Origin: Mageeibacillus sp. UBA5770
GTDB lineage: Bacteria > Bacillota_A > Clostridia > Saccharofermentanales > Saccharofermentanaceae
Assembly: GCA_002418705.1 (NCBI GenBank)
Contig: DIEQ01000011.1
Span: forward strand, 1 to 44,037
DNA: 44,037 bases
Direction: 5' to 3'
The translations under genes and the position numbers were made by a program. This document shows, piece by piece, positions 32,870-41,907 of this stretch (positions are counted from its first letter, which is position 1; each line of letters starts with the position of its first letter). The notes under the pieces were generated by a model. The model ran no database searches. It was not told where the DNA came from and saw only the letters and a program-made list of their open reading frames with translations.

Positions 32870-35800
32870 TTACATTTTTTTGTTCTTTGCGATTTTGTGT
32901 CCCGGCCTTCTGAAAAGCAGATAGACCAAAACCGCTTCAAGGCATATTCCTGATAAGGATATTATGAGTCCGCCTGCCAGGTGAGGATATTCCATAGTAA
33001 TAACCGTCGTACCTTTATCGACGATGAGAAAGTTATTCATCGAACGGATATTCTGGTCACTTTTGAAAATGTCCTGATAGGCCAGGGTGGTATTGACATT
33101 GTCATGTTCGGATTTTATCACGATTTTGTTTATTTCATAGCTTATTTCGACGGGAACGATCGTACGAGAGGGAAGAGTGTCCTCATCAAGCTCCATAATT
33201 GAATTTAAAATGGATTTGACTTCGGCGTCTTCAGCAGTATATGCGTGAAAAAGAAGATTAAAGCCGAGGAATGTGATGTTTTTTGTTTCGCCGGTACCGA
33301 CAAAATTCAGCCTGGTTTCTTCGAGCCATGCGTAGCCGTCTGATTCACTTAGCCCGTTAAGGTATACCGTATTCCAATTTTCATAACCTGTAAAAAAATC
33401 TTTCGCAGATATGGTTGATGTATCTGTGATCAGATCGGGATAGCTGTTATACAGTGTGATGGGCTGGGCAGAAATATCGAGGAAAGTCATCCGGTTCGTA
33501 AGGGGGTCCGATGGAATTCTGCTCATGTCGATGAAAATTTCAACGCCGGATTCTGCTATTTCTCTGACAAGTTTTTCTGCCTCCGCTTTGTCATTGTAAA
33601 AGAATCCCGAAAGGTAAATTTTGTCATATCCTTTCAGCTCATCGACTGTGTACTCATCGATATTCTGCTTGTCGCCGGGATGATAGTACGGAAGGATACC
33701 GGGCACCAGGGCGGCTGTTGTACCAATTGCCAGGCCGCTGTACTGCGAAATAAGCCCGAAAGTTGATTCGACGGGAAGAGAGAACATCATAGTCCGATCT
33801 GTTTCGGCAGTAACTGTATAGCCGACACGAGCTGCTGCTGCCAGCAGATCCTTGCGGTCGCTGTCTTCAATATGGACCTTGTCAAGAATTACCGTATCCG
33901 CGCCTAGCTCGAGATTACGGTCGAACATATACAGATAGTTCTTTTTTTCAAGTGATTCATTCAGGTATGCAATATTGCTGGCTGTTACAGCACCCTGCCA
34001 TGCCCAGCCGAAAACATACTGTGTTTTCGGTGCGAGAGTGCAAAATGCATACGAAGGCAGCGGGCCAAGTGTGCTTAAATCCATCAAAGATACTCTTTGC
34101 CTGGTGGATTCCTTTGCCTGTGTAAACAGGGTATCTGACATGGATTGTTCCATAGTTTGAATTGTTGCGGGCATATTCATTTTTTCATCGTAACTGCTTA
34201 AAAGAAAGGACGGAACCGAGTCTATCAGGATTGCCGCACAAAGCAAAGCCAGAATCGGCTTTTTTATATTCCGCCATTCAATAACGGCTATGGTAAACAT
34301 TGCATAGGCAATGGGTGCAAATCTCCTGACCCAAAACAGCTGGCTTAACGGAATCAGCTGAATCAGCGGAGTAAGCGCCGTCGTTGAGCCGGCAATAATA
34401 ATCAGCAGCGTCAAAAATCCCGGCAGACTCTTCTTGTTGGAAACGAAAATTCCGATAGCGGCAATAAGAGCCAGACTCAGGCCCCAATACAATTCCGTAA
34501 TATCCCCGGTGAAACGATGCATCGGATTCAACGAAACCGCGAGCTCTGTACTCCAGGCAGCCATAACGGCGGCAGTTGCATCTGAATCCATAGAAGCCAG
34601 GCCGCCGAGCAGTGAAGGGTACACCCAGATACCGGCAGCGGCAAACGAAAAAAGCATGGCGAAGATCGCAGTAACCGACTCCCTGAAGCGCTTGTTGGCG
34701 ATGGAATAAATGAGAAGGAATATGGCCGCTGCAACACCAACCATCGCGGAGATCATCAGGTGTCCCATAACAGATAAAATCATAAGCAGCATAAGGGGAA
34801 TAATCATCTTTTTTCGCCTGTAACACACAAACTGCCACAAAGCGTAAAGTATGAATGGGAGGAGCATGGTAATAAACATTCTCGGCATATTTCCTTCACC
34901 GAAGAAAACACGAAGGTTATCCGGAAAAATAAACCATGTCAGACCAAAGAAGGCTCCCAGAAAAGGCCTGCCGAGCTTTTTGCCGAACATCAGCCAGCCG
35001 GTTCCGCCAATGGTAAATGATGCCCATATGAATCCGAGATATGCCCCCATCACATTGCCGCCGCATAAAAACTGCATAAAAGCCATCAGGTAATAAGACA
35101 TAGGAGCCCAGTACCGGAACGGCTGAACACCGTTATACCAGTATTCCGTGTACAGAGGATAAAAATTTCCTTTCAGGATTTCGTGATACATCAGGTCGGC
35201 TTTGAACAGATGACCATGAATATCCAGGCCTAAAGGATATATTCCGGAGGCTTTAACAGCTTGCATGACGGCAAAGCCGGCAAATATCAATAATGCAAAT
35301 GAGAATAGAAATGACCTGATAGACGAGGGCTTATATAATTTGTCATAGGCTTTATCATCGTGTGACTGCAAAGCTAATGACTGGACGGAAGCGGTCGGCT
35401 CTATCTGATTGTCAACAGCATTTTCCCGAAAACCGTGACCGGGTCTCGAGGATTCTGCAGACGGCTGTGATTCAATCAGCTTGTTAATATAAGTGCTGAG
35501 CCGTACTTTTTCTTCGTCAGTAAAATCTTCATCACATACACTGAAGCTTCGCTGAGGGCTCTCACTTATTTCAAGCTTTGTCAGTGTATAGCCGGCAGCA
35601 CCGAGAATGCCGGCAAGTTCGGTGAAAAACACCTTGCCTATATTCTCAATAGTCGGTGAAATCGTATCGAAAGGCGCGGCCGTGTTTAACAATACTCCGG
35701 TATAGGGTTTCAAAAAATCGGATATAATATTCTCAGTGACATCATATGCTTCAAAACGGTCAAACGCAGGCTTCAAATAAAAAGCAAGCTCAAAAGTGTG

Positions 35801-35881
35801 GCTGTGAATACCTGCACCGGGTGATACATTTTTATGCGATGCATTTATTCTAAAAGTATATTTATAGCTTGCAACTCCCAC
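32870..35881 (-). CDS. PTPS-like domain fused to large polytopic membrane protein, XrtG locus
   Basis: A 1003-residue protein when started at the GTG at 35881, which follows GGAGG at 7 bases; longer starts give an unconvincing N-terminus. Residues 1 to about 135 form a second PTPS-like domain with zinc histidines H16 (RINASHKN), H26 and H28 (GIHSHTFEL), again without the catalytic cysteine. After a polar linker come about a dozen membrane segments of the 6-pyruvoyl-tetrahydropterin-synthase-related membrane family (YPLGLDIHGHLFKADLMYHE, GVQPFRYWAPMSYYLMAF), resembling GT-C glycosyltransferases. A large extracytoplasmic C-terminal region and a last membrane helix (about 970-990) follow. First gene of the operon. 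Possible lipid-linked sugar transferase. Confidence 0.85.
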   Translation of the reverse strand: MGVASYKYTFRINASHKNVSPGAGIHSHTFELAFYLKPAFDRFEAYDVTENIISDFLKPYTGVLLNTAAPFDTISPTIENIGKVFFTELAGILGAAGYTLTKLEISESPQRSFSVCDEDFTDEEKVRLSTYINKLIESQPSAESSRPGHGFRENAVDNQIEPTASVQSLALQSHDDKAYDKLYKPSSIRSFLFSFALLIFAGFAVMQAVKASGIYPLGLDIHGHLFKADLMYHEILKGNFYPLYTEYWYNGVQPFRYWAPMSYYLMAFMQFLCGGNVMGAYLGFIWASFTIGGTGWLMFGKKLGRPFLGAFFGLTWFIFPDNLRVFFGEGNMPRMFITMLLPFILYALWQFVCYRRKKMIIPLMLLMILSVMGHLMISAMVGVAAAIFLLIYSIANKRFRESVTAIFAMLFSFAAAGIWVYPSLLGGLASMDSDATAAVMAAWSTELAVSLNPMHRFTGDITELYWGLSLALIAAIGIFVSNKKSLPGFLTLLIIIAGSTTALTPLIQLIPLSQLFWVRRFAPIAYAMFTIAVIEWRNIKKPILALLCAAILIDSVPSFLLSSYDEKMNMPATIQTMEQSMSDTLFTQAKESTRQRVSLMDLSTLGPLPSYAFCTLAPKTQYVFGWAWQGAVTASNIAYLNESLEKKNYLYMFDRNLELGADTVILDKVHIEDSDRKDLLAAAARVGYTVTAETDRTMMFSLPVESTFGLISQYSGLAIGTTAALVPGILPYYHPGDKQNIDEYTVDELKGYDKIYLSGFFYNDKAEAEKLVREIAESGVEIFIDMSRIPSDPLTNRMTFLDISAQPITLYNSYPDLITDTSTISAKDFFTGYENWNTVYLNGLSESDGYAWLEETRLNFVGTGETKNITFLGFNLLFHAYTAEDAEVKSILNSIMELDEDTLPSRTIVPVEISYEINKIVIKSEHDNVNTTLAYQDIFKSDQNIRSMNNFLIVDKGTTVITMEYPHLAGGLIISLSGICLEAVLVYLLFRRPGHKIAKNKKM

Positions 35882-36312
35882 AGGTATGCCTCCAACTCGA
35901 AATCTGCAGAAATAATTTGAATTAGAAAAGTGAAAAATACACAAACATAGAATACAATTCGAATATCCCCTATTACATTGTATATGGTATTTTAAGTGAA
36001 AAGTCAACCAAACAAATCGGAATTGTGACTGATCATTATGCAGGGAAAGACTGATCGGCATACCCGAATAGCGTTGTCGGGACGAACAAAAGAAATAATG
36101 TACACAAAAATTGTAATATATTTATACATAAGAAGCCAAAATTGCCGGTGAATGTTAAGTGTCACAAAATCAGCAGAAAAATTTCCAAGTAAATTGTTAA
36201 AATTATTAATTATATGGAATACTTTTGCGGTTGCTTTTTTGTATGATTGTGTCATCAGATTAGAAAAAATGAAATCCAAGCAAAAACACATAATAAAGAA
36301 AAGAGGGTCACT
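35882..36312. other. AT-rich divergent intergenic region
   Basis: This 431-base gap separates the exosortase operon (minus) from the MtaA-like gene (plus). It is AT-rich and must hold both promoters. I found no convincing -35/-10 pair, no cobalamin-riboswitch core and no small gene with a ribosome binding site. Confidence 0.5.
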
Positions 36313-37677
36313 ATGTTAAATCCAAAAGAGCTTCTATTTGCTGCCTTGCGTCATGAAGAAATTGAATCATCCCCCTGGGTTCCTTTTGCCGGTGTGCATG
36401 CAGGCAAATTAACCGGCTCTGATGCAACCGAAGTACTTACCGACAAAAACAAACTTTTCGATGCATTAATGGAGGTTAATAAACTTTACAAGCCCAACGG
36501 GCAGCCCGTGGTCTTTGATCTTCAGATTGAAGCTGAGATACTGGGATGTGAACTGATGTGGGCTGCAGACGGCCCGCCTTCCGTAAAGACACATCCTCTG
36601 GCTGAAACAATGACGGTGCCCTGTCTTTGCACACTTCCTACAAAAGAAGACGGCCGTCTGCCGATGATTCTCGATACGATGAAGCGCATGAAAGAAGCCG
36701 TCGGCGACACAACAGCCCTCTATGGCCTTATCTGCGGACCCTTCACACTTGCGTCCCACCTTCGCGGCAACGACATTTTTATGGACATGTATGATGACGA
36801 GGATTACGTAAATAATCTTCTTGAATACTGCGCAGAATTCGGTAAAAAGCTTTCTGAGTATTATATTGAAGCAGGCATGGACGTCATTGCCATCGTTGAT
36901 CCCCTTGTATCGCAGATTTCACCCGCTCATTTTGAAGAGTTCTTAACAAAGCCATTTACTGATATGTTCGACTTTATCAGGGGCAAAGGTGCTTTTTCAT
37001 CCTTCTTTGTCTGCGGCGATGCTACCAAGAACATCGAAGTAATGTGCAAAACGAATCCGGACTCCATCTCCATCGATGAGAACGTCAACATTGTAGCAGC
37101 CAAGACCGTTACGGATCGTTTCAACATTGCTATCGGCGGCAATATTCCGCTTACATCTGTAATGCTGCATGGTACCCAGCAGGACAATATGAAATATGTT
37201 GTTGATATGATGGACAAAATCGGCAGTAAAAAGAACTTCATCGTTGCACCCGGCTGTGATATTCCATATGCTGTACCTGTTGAAAACAATATCGGTATTG
37301 CACAGGCCGTACACGAAACCGCAGCGGTTCGTGAAATGCTTAAAAATTACGTAGCTGTCCAGGAAGATATTCAGATTGACCTACCGGATTACGAGCACCT
37401 CACAAAGCCGCTCGTTGAAGTCTTTACTCTTGACTCAGCCACATGTGCCGCCTGCACTTACATGATGGGTGCTGCAGATGTAGCAAAAGAACATTTCGGA
37501 GAGACAATCGATGTTGTTGAGTACAAGTTTACACTTAAGGAAAATATTGCCCGCTGTGTGAAGATGGGTGTAACCAACCTGCCGAGTATTTATATCAACG
37601 GCAAGCTTAGATTCTCGTCGATCATTCCCCGCAGGGAAGAACTGCAGGGTGCCATCGAAGAATTACTGAATAAATAA
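36313..37677 (+). CDS. uroporphyrinogen decarboxylase/MtaA-like methyltransferase fused to thioredoxin-like domain
   Basis: A 454-residue protein from the ATG at 36313 after GAGGG. Residues 1 to about 345 follow the URO-D/MtaA/CmuA family (PKELLFAALRHEEI, WVPFAGVHAG, YGLICGPFTLASHLRG, IVDPLVSQISPAHFEEF). This group transfers methyl groups between corrinoid proteins and thiols. The usual HxC zinc motif is changed: C234 in FFVCGD lacks the histidine two before it, while C315 in APGCDIP is kept. Residues about 365-454 form a thioredoxin-like domain with C378-A-A-C381 and a cis-proline-like LPSIYINGK. Followed by a CobW-type GTPase, which supports a metal or corrinoid connection. Substrate unknown. 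Confidence 0.87.
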   Translation: MLNPKELLFAALRHEEIESSPWVPFAGVHAGKLTGSDATEVLTDKNKLFDALMEVNKLYKPNGQPVVFDLQIEAEILGCELMWAADGPPSVKTHPLAETMTVPCLCTLPTKEDGRLPMILDTMKRMKEAVGDTTALYGLICGPFTLASHLRGNDIFMDMYDDEDYVNNLLEYCAEFGKKLSEYYIEAGMDVIAIVDPLVSQISPAHFEEFLTKPFTDMFDFIRGKGAFSSFFVCGDATKNIEVMCKTNPDSISIDENVNIVAAKTVTDRFNIAIGGNIPLTSVMLHGTQQDNMKYVVDMMDKIGSKKNFIVAPGCDIPYAVPVENNIGIAQAVHETAAVREMLKNYVAVQEDIQIDLPDYEHLTKPLVEVFTLDSATCAACTYMMGAADVAKEHFGETIDVVEYKFTLKENIARCVKMGVTNLPSIYINGKLRFSSIIPRREELQGAIEELLNK

Positions 37678-37704
37678 CAAAGCAGCAGGAGAGGAGACAG
37701 CGTC

Positions 37705-38622
37705 ATGGTACAGTTATATCTGATCACAGGTTTTTTGGGTGCGGGAAAAACAACATTTCTCAAAAACCTGATCCGGATGCTGTCTTCTCAACGTTTGCGT
37801 GTCATCGTAAACGAGTTCGGCAAAGAGGGCATAGACGGGCAGCTCCTGAGTGAACTGGGGGTTGTACTCGATGAAATCAACAACGGATCCATTTTCTGCT
37901 CCTGCCGGCTGGACAAGTTTGAGGAAGTGCTGGAAACGGCCCTTCAAAGTCCGCCTGAGATCATTCTTGTTGAGGCGTCAGGACTTTCCGATCCGACGAA
38001 TATTCGTAAAATTCTATCGACGAACCCCAGGTTTTCCGGCATTGACTTTCGGGGCAGTATTTGTCTTGTCGATGCGATCAGCTTTCATAAAGTTTTTTAT
38101 ACAGCCCGTGTTTGTAAAAGACAGCTGAGTATCAGCGACATGGTCTTAATTAACAAGACAGACATAGTTTCCACTGAACAGACAAATGCAGTGGAACAGC
38201 AGATAATGGATCATTATCCAAATCTTGTGATACACCGCACCAGCTTCGGCGCTATCAAGCCAGAATGGCTTGCGCAGCTGAATTCACCTCCTCGTGAGGC
38301 GGACGAACTGATTCAGCCTCGGGATATTACTCTGCAAAAAGCCACAATCCATATCAGGGAAAGCATGAGTCTTTACCAACTGGAGCAATTTATCCGTATG
38401 TTCATTGAAGACACGTATAGGATAAAGGGTTTCGTGTGTCTCGACAACAAGACGTGGCTTGTGGACTGCGTTGGATCTCTTATAAATATCACACCTTATT
38501 CAGTAACGGACAAGAAAAAATGCAATAGAATCACCGCGCTTGCGGGTCAGGGTATGTCCCTCAAAAAGAGCATTGCCAAAGCTGTCATATGGTATCCCGA
38601 TTATATTACTGATGTAGAATAA
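37705..38622 (+). CDS. CobW/COG0523-family P-loop GTPase
   Basis: A 305-residue GTPase. The Walker A motif LITGFLGAGKTTFLKN, EFGKEGIDG, the metal-binding loop GSIFCSCR in place of the usual CxCC, the Walker B ILVEASGLSDP and the base-specific NKTD are present. The C-terminal CobW domain is shorter than in long members. COG0523 proteins insert metals or serve in cofactor-enzyme maturation. It lies 27 bases after the MtaA-like gene with GGAGAGG before the ATG, so it probably serves that protein, or a corrinoid or zinc protein acting with it. Its end is 8 bases from the convergent PocR gene. Confidence 0.92.
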   Translation: MVQLYLITGFLGAGKTTFLKNLIRMLSSQRLRVIVNEFGKEGIDGQLLSELGVVLDEINNGSIFCSCRLDKFEEVLETALQSPPEIILVEASGLSDPTNIRKILSTNPRFSGIDFRGSICLVDAISFHKVFYTARVCKRQLSISDMVLINKTDIVSTEQTNAVEQQIMDHYPNLVIHRTSFGAIKPEWLAQLNSPPREADELIQPRDITLQKATIHIRESMSLYQLEQFIRMFIEDTYRIKGFVCLDNKTWLVDCVGSLINITPYSVTDKKKCNRITALAGQGMSLKKSIAKAVIWYPDYITDVE

Positions 38623-38630
38623 GTCATCTG

Positions 38631-40661
38631 TCATTCCCATGAAAAACCTAAGACCTTTTCGACAAATATTCTGGCAATATCTGCATCGAACTGCGTATTT
38701 GCACACTTCATAATCTCTTCAACAGCTTCTTCGACGCTAAGGCCTTTTCTATAGGTTCGGTCACAGGTCATTGCATCATATGCGTCTGCAATACCGATTA
38801 TTCTTGATTTCAGAGAAATCTGTTCGCCTTTAAGACCTTTTGGATAACCTCCTCCGTCCCAGCGTTCATGATGGGAAAGAACATATTCCGCAATTTCTGA
38901 AAATTCATTTACCGAACTTAAAATACGATAACCTATTTCAGAATGCCTGCGGATTTCACTCCATTCAAGATCGGTCAGTTTTCCGGGTTTGTTAAGAATT
39001 TGTTCATCAATCCCAATTTTCCCGATATCGTGCATAAGACCTGCCAGCCGAATCTGATTGACATCGGACTTGTCAAAGTTCATCTTAACTGCAATAGCTT
39101 CACAAATTTCACTGACTCTTTTTGAATGCAGCATCTCCCGGTTATTTTTTTCATAAAGAGTATTCATAATCAGATCGATTGTTTTGCTTCGCATGCTCGA
39201 ACTTTCATAGAGCTTGTTCTTGTACATATTGTCTTCTGCTGTACGGAAGACGTCATTAATATCCTGATTTTGGGCTCTTTTAACGGCATAACCGATTGAA
39301 ATTGAAAGGATAATCTTATCTGCTTTTTCATTTGCAATGGCCTGGTTAATATTACTGATTCGTTTTTCTGCATCTTCCGAGCTGCACTCCGGAAGAATCA
39401 GCACAAATTCATCCCCGCCGATTCTTGCAGCTGTATCCCCGGGTCGGCACTGCGCGCTCAATATATTCGCGACTTTTACCAGAAGTATATCACCGGCACT
39501 GTGGCCGAAAGCATCATTTGTTAGTTTGAGGCCGTTGACGTCTACCATGACAAGTGTCAGCGGCAGTTGTCCGCTTATATCGTTACGAGATAGTTCTTCC
39601 TCGTAAAATCTTCGGTTTGCCAGACCTGTGAGTTGATCCCGGTAACTCAAAAAAAGGATCTCGGCCTCGGCCTTTTTTCTTTTTTCAATATTTCTGCTTA
39701 CACCGACAACTTCAATATCTCCCGCGGAACTGAACCTGTATCTTGTAGATACCTCGACCCAAATAACATTCCCGTTTTTACATGGCTGCTGAATCTCATT
39801 AACATGGAATCCGGGATTTTCAGGGTAACTAAGAAAATCCTGCAGACCTTTTTTGATGTGTTTTTTTACCACGTCAATCATCTCGGGAATAATGGCATCA
39901 TTCAAATTCTCATTTAATGCTTCTGCTACAGAGAGTCCCCTTAATTGTAAAATAGACGGACTGATATATGTGAACTTTTTCTTTGAAAGATTTAATACCC
40001 AGATGACATCAGACGCGTATTCCGTTATAAGACGGTACTTTTCCTCTGCGCTTATACGCTTTTGGATTTCCTCCATCTGTACTATATTTCTAATTGCCTG
40101 TGAAGACAGCATTTTTGCATTGAGGTACAAAAAGTTGCATATATTGGCAAATTGTTCTTTGGGCATTCTATATACTTTTTTTAACGCCTGTTCATAGGCA
40201 TCAAAATCCGCACCTATTTCCTGGCAATACTTCATCATTTCGGTGATATCTGCCTTCTCATCAAGAACTTGTCCAATGAGCCAATTCGCAACATGATGAT
40301 TGCCTACCATTATGCTGGTTCCGCCGTCAAGAAGTCCTCCGCTCAGGCACTTCTGCATTCGCGGTCCGTGAGGATCCGGACTTCCTAATACTGCATCTGA
40401 TTTCATACAGTTAGACAAACCCTTTTCAGTTTTTCTTATTATCTGATTACATAAACAGGAAAAACCGCTTGGTGTGGTTATCGGTGTTCCGTCAATCTCT
40501 GTGATAATAGATGCAACCCCGGTTGCTTCGGAGAATGCATTCTGAATTTTCTGGACCTCGGCAATGTCGAAAAGCTGATAAAAACTATATTTACCCGGCT
40601 CATTACCATTATTGTTTTTATTCGATTCAGCGGAAGAAGTTGATTCGTCAAAAATATCCAT
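38631..40661 (-). CDS. PocR-PAS-GGDEF-HD-GYP cyclic-di-GMP signalling protein
   Basis: A 676-residue cytoplasmic protein from the ATG at 40661 (AGGAG 11 bases upstream; a TTG 24 bases earlier is possible). Domains in order: PocR ligand-binding domain (about 20-205; TPSGFSCLCNQIIRK, CMKSD, GQVLD), PAS (about 210-335; YASDVIWVLNLSKKKFTYISP), GGDEF (about 340-495; intact RIGGDEFVL) and HD-GYP (about 500-676; intact LMHDIGKIGI and HHERWDGGGYPKGL). Both c-di-GMP synthesis and breakdown sites look functional. PocR domains are thought to sense small hydrocarbon or alcohol-type ligands. Its position beside a corrinoid-methyltransferase-like gene suggests that it senses that pathway's substrate. Confidence 0.93.
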   Translation of the reverse strand: MDIFDESTSSAESNKNNNGNEPGKYSFYQLFDIAEVQKIQNAFSEATGVASIITEIDGTPITTPSGFSCLCNQIIRKTEKGLSNCMKSDAVLGSPDPHGPRMQKCLSGGLLDGGTSIMVGNHHVANWLIGQVLDEKADITEMMKYCQEIGADFDAYEQALKKVYRMPKEQFANICNFLYLNAKMLSSQAIRNIVQMEEIQKRISAEEKYRLITEYASDVIWVLNLSKKKFTYISPSILQLRGLSVAEALNENLNDAIIPEMIDVVKKHIKKGLQDFLSYPENPGFHVNEIQQPCKNGNVIWVEVSTRYRFSSAGDIEVVGVSRNIEKRKKAEAEILFLSYRDQLTGLANRRFYEEELSRNDISGQLPLTLVMVDVNGLKLTNDAFGHSAGDILLVKVANILSAQCRPGDTAARIGGDEFVLILPECSSEDAEKRISNINQAIANEKADKIILSISIGYAVKRAQNQDINDVFRTAEDNMYKNKLYESSSMRSKTIDLIMNTLYEKNNREMLHSKRVSEICEAIAVKMNFDKSDVNQIRLAGLMHDIGKIGIDEQILNKPGKLTDLEWSEIRRHSEIGYRILSSVNEFSEIAEYVLSHHERWDGGGYPKGLKGEQISLKSRIIGIADAYDAMTCDRTYRKGLSVEEAVEEIMKCANTQFDADIARIFVEKVLGFSWE

Positions 40662-40811
40662 ATGTCTATTGACTCCTAACCGCAAGATTGGTTTATTATG
40701 CCATTTTTCAATACCTTAGTATTTTACACTGAAATATGTGGCGAAGGAATGTTTATTTTTTACAGTGTATGATGCGAAAAAATCCGGAAGAGATCGTATC
40801 GTCTTATAAGA

Positions 40812-40842
40812 TTGTGATATATCCGATAGAAAAGAGTATAAT
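40812..40842 (+). promoter_or_regulatory. candidate promoter of the universal stress gene
   Basis: TTGTGA (40812-40817) lies 19 bases before a perfect TATAAT (40837-40842). The -10 box is excellent; spacing is two bases over optimum. It would give a leader of about 160 bases that contains the hairpin at 40922-40964. The rest of the 349-base gap 40662-41010 shows no gene. Confidence 0.5.
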
Positions 40843-40921
40843 AAAATCGACAAAGTTAATTATTCTTTACAATTGAGAATTGCGTTTTAAGGTAAGCGGC
40901 ACAGAAGACAGAGGAGCTTTT

Positions 40922-40964
40922 ATACGACATCCTGGTTTGACGGCTTTTTCCGAAACTGGCGTAT
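40922..40964 (+). other. structured leader hairpin upstream of the universal stress gene
   Basis: A 43-base imperfect hairpin: ATACG (40922-40926) with CGTAT (40960-40964), CC (40931-40932) with GG (40958-40959), GTTT (40935-40938) with AAAC (40953-40956), and an inner CGG (40941-40943) with CCG (40950-40952). Bulges fall mainly on the left side. No T tract follows. It does not match a riboswitch core I recognise. Confidence 0.4.
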
Positions 40965-41010
40965 CAGCAAACAATATGATGAAGCAGACGAAAGGAAAGA
41001 AGGGACTTGT

Positions 41011-41889
41011 ATGTTTAAGAAAATTATTATCGCAACGGATTTATCCTCGGCCGCATTTGCAGTATTGAAAGATATAGGAAAGCTTAAGGCCTATGGGGCG
41101 GAGGAAATTCTTCTCCTTCAGTGCCTCGGCAGACGTGAGTCCGGCAGCTTTGCACTTACATACATCACGGAAGCTCTTGACAAAAATCTTCAGGAACAGC
41201 GCAGAATCCTTGAAGCACAGGGATTTAAAGTCGAGACCCGGGTAGTATTCGGAATCGCAAAAAAAGAAATCAGCCGGATAGCACAAGAAGAGGGTTACTC
41301 ACTGATTGTTGCCGGCATTGAATCCAGCAGCCTGCTCAGCGAACCGCTGATGGGCGGGGCAGCTTTCGAAATTATTCATTACTGCCGTCATCCGATTCTT
41401 CTTGTCCGTCTCGAAGAAACAATAAAAGAAGGTATTTCCTCATTTACACCGGTTCGTGCCAATTATACGGAGCACATCCTGTTTCCGACAGATTTTTCGC
41501 TGACAGCAGAACAGGCATTTGCGGTCGTCCGGGAAATGGTAGCTGCCGGAACTAAAAAAGTTACCCTGATGCACGTACAGGAACAGAACCGCATCGATCC
41601 GTATCTTCTTGATCAGCTTATCTCTTTTAATGCGAAGGACGAAGTCCGTCTGCAGGAATTGAAAAAATCTCTGCAGGAGATAGGGGATGTAGAAGTAGAT
41701 ACAGTAATTACCTATGGCAATGCCTCGAGAGAAATCATTGATATAGCTGAATCCCGAAGTGTACAGCTGATTGTTATGGGAAGTCAGGGGCGAGGGTATG
41801 TTAAGGAATTATTTATTGGAAGTGTGAGCCATAATATTGCACGCCGTGCTCCGGCCTCTGTTCTGCTGATACCGGCCCTCAAAGCGTAA
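41011..41889 (+). CDS. tandem universal stress protein (two Usp domains)
   Basis: A 292-residue protein with two Usp domains (about 1-142 and 148-292). Each starts with the Usp pattern (KKIIIATDLSSAAF; EHILFPTDFSLTAEQAF). The second ends with the ATP-binding signature VMGSQGRGYVKELFIGSVSHNIARRAPASVLLIP (given here as motif G-x2-G-x9-GS); the first has a weaker version. Tandem Usp proteins bind ATP and modulate stress physiology. A GGAAAGAAGGGA ribosome binding region precedes the ATG. It converges on the DeoR regulator with 18 bases between. Confidence 0.92.
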   Translation: MFKKIIIATDLSSAAFAVLKDIGKLKAYGAEEILLLQCLGRRESGSFALTYITEALDKNLQEQRRILEAQGFKVETRVVFGIAKKEISRIAQEEGYSLIVAGIESSSLLSEPLMGGAAFEIIHYCRHPILLVRLEETIKEGISSFTPVRANYTEHILFPTDFSLTAEQAFAVVREMVAAGTKKVTLMHVQEQNRIDPYLLDQLISFNAKDEVRLQELKKSLQEIGDVEVDTVITYGNASREIIDIAESRSVQLIVMGSQGRGYVKELFIGSVSHNIARRAPASVLLIPALKA

Positions 41890-41907
41890 ATTCATACCTT
41901 TCACGCA

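Noticed and set aside
34278..34838. 186-residue minus-strand frame inside the PTPS-membrane fusion gene
   Set aside because: It is in another frame of the membrane helices of the true gene and has no ribosome binding site.
35882..36061. 60-residue N-terminal extension of the PTPS-membrane fusion
   Set aside because: Sequence is unlike any PTPS N-terminus and lacks a ribosome binding site; the GTG at 35881 has GGAGG at the right distance.
36062..36312. Cobalamin riboswitch before the MtaA-like gene
   Set aside because: No recognisable B12-box core or extended structure; the region is simple AT-rich sequence.
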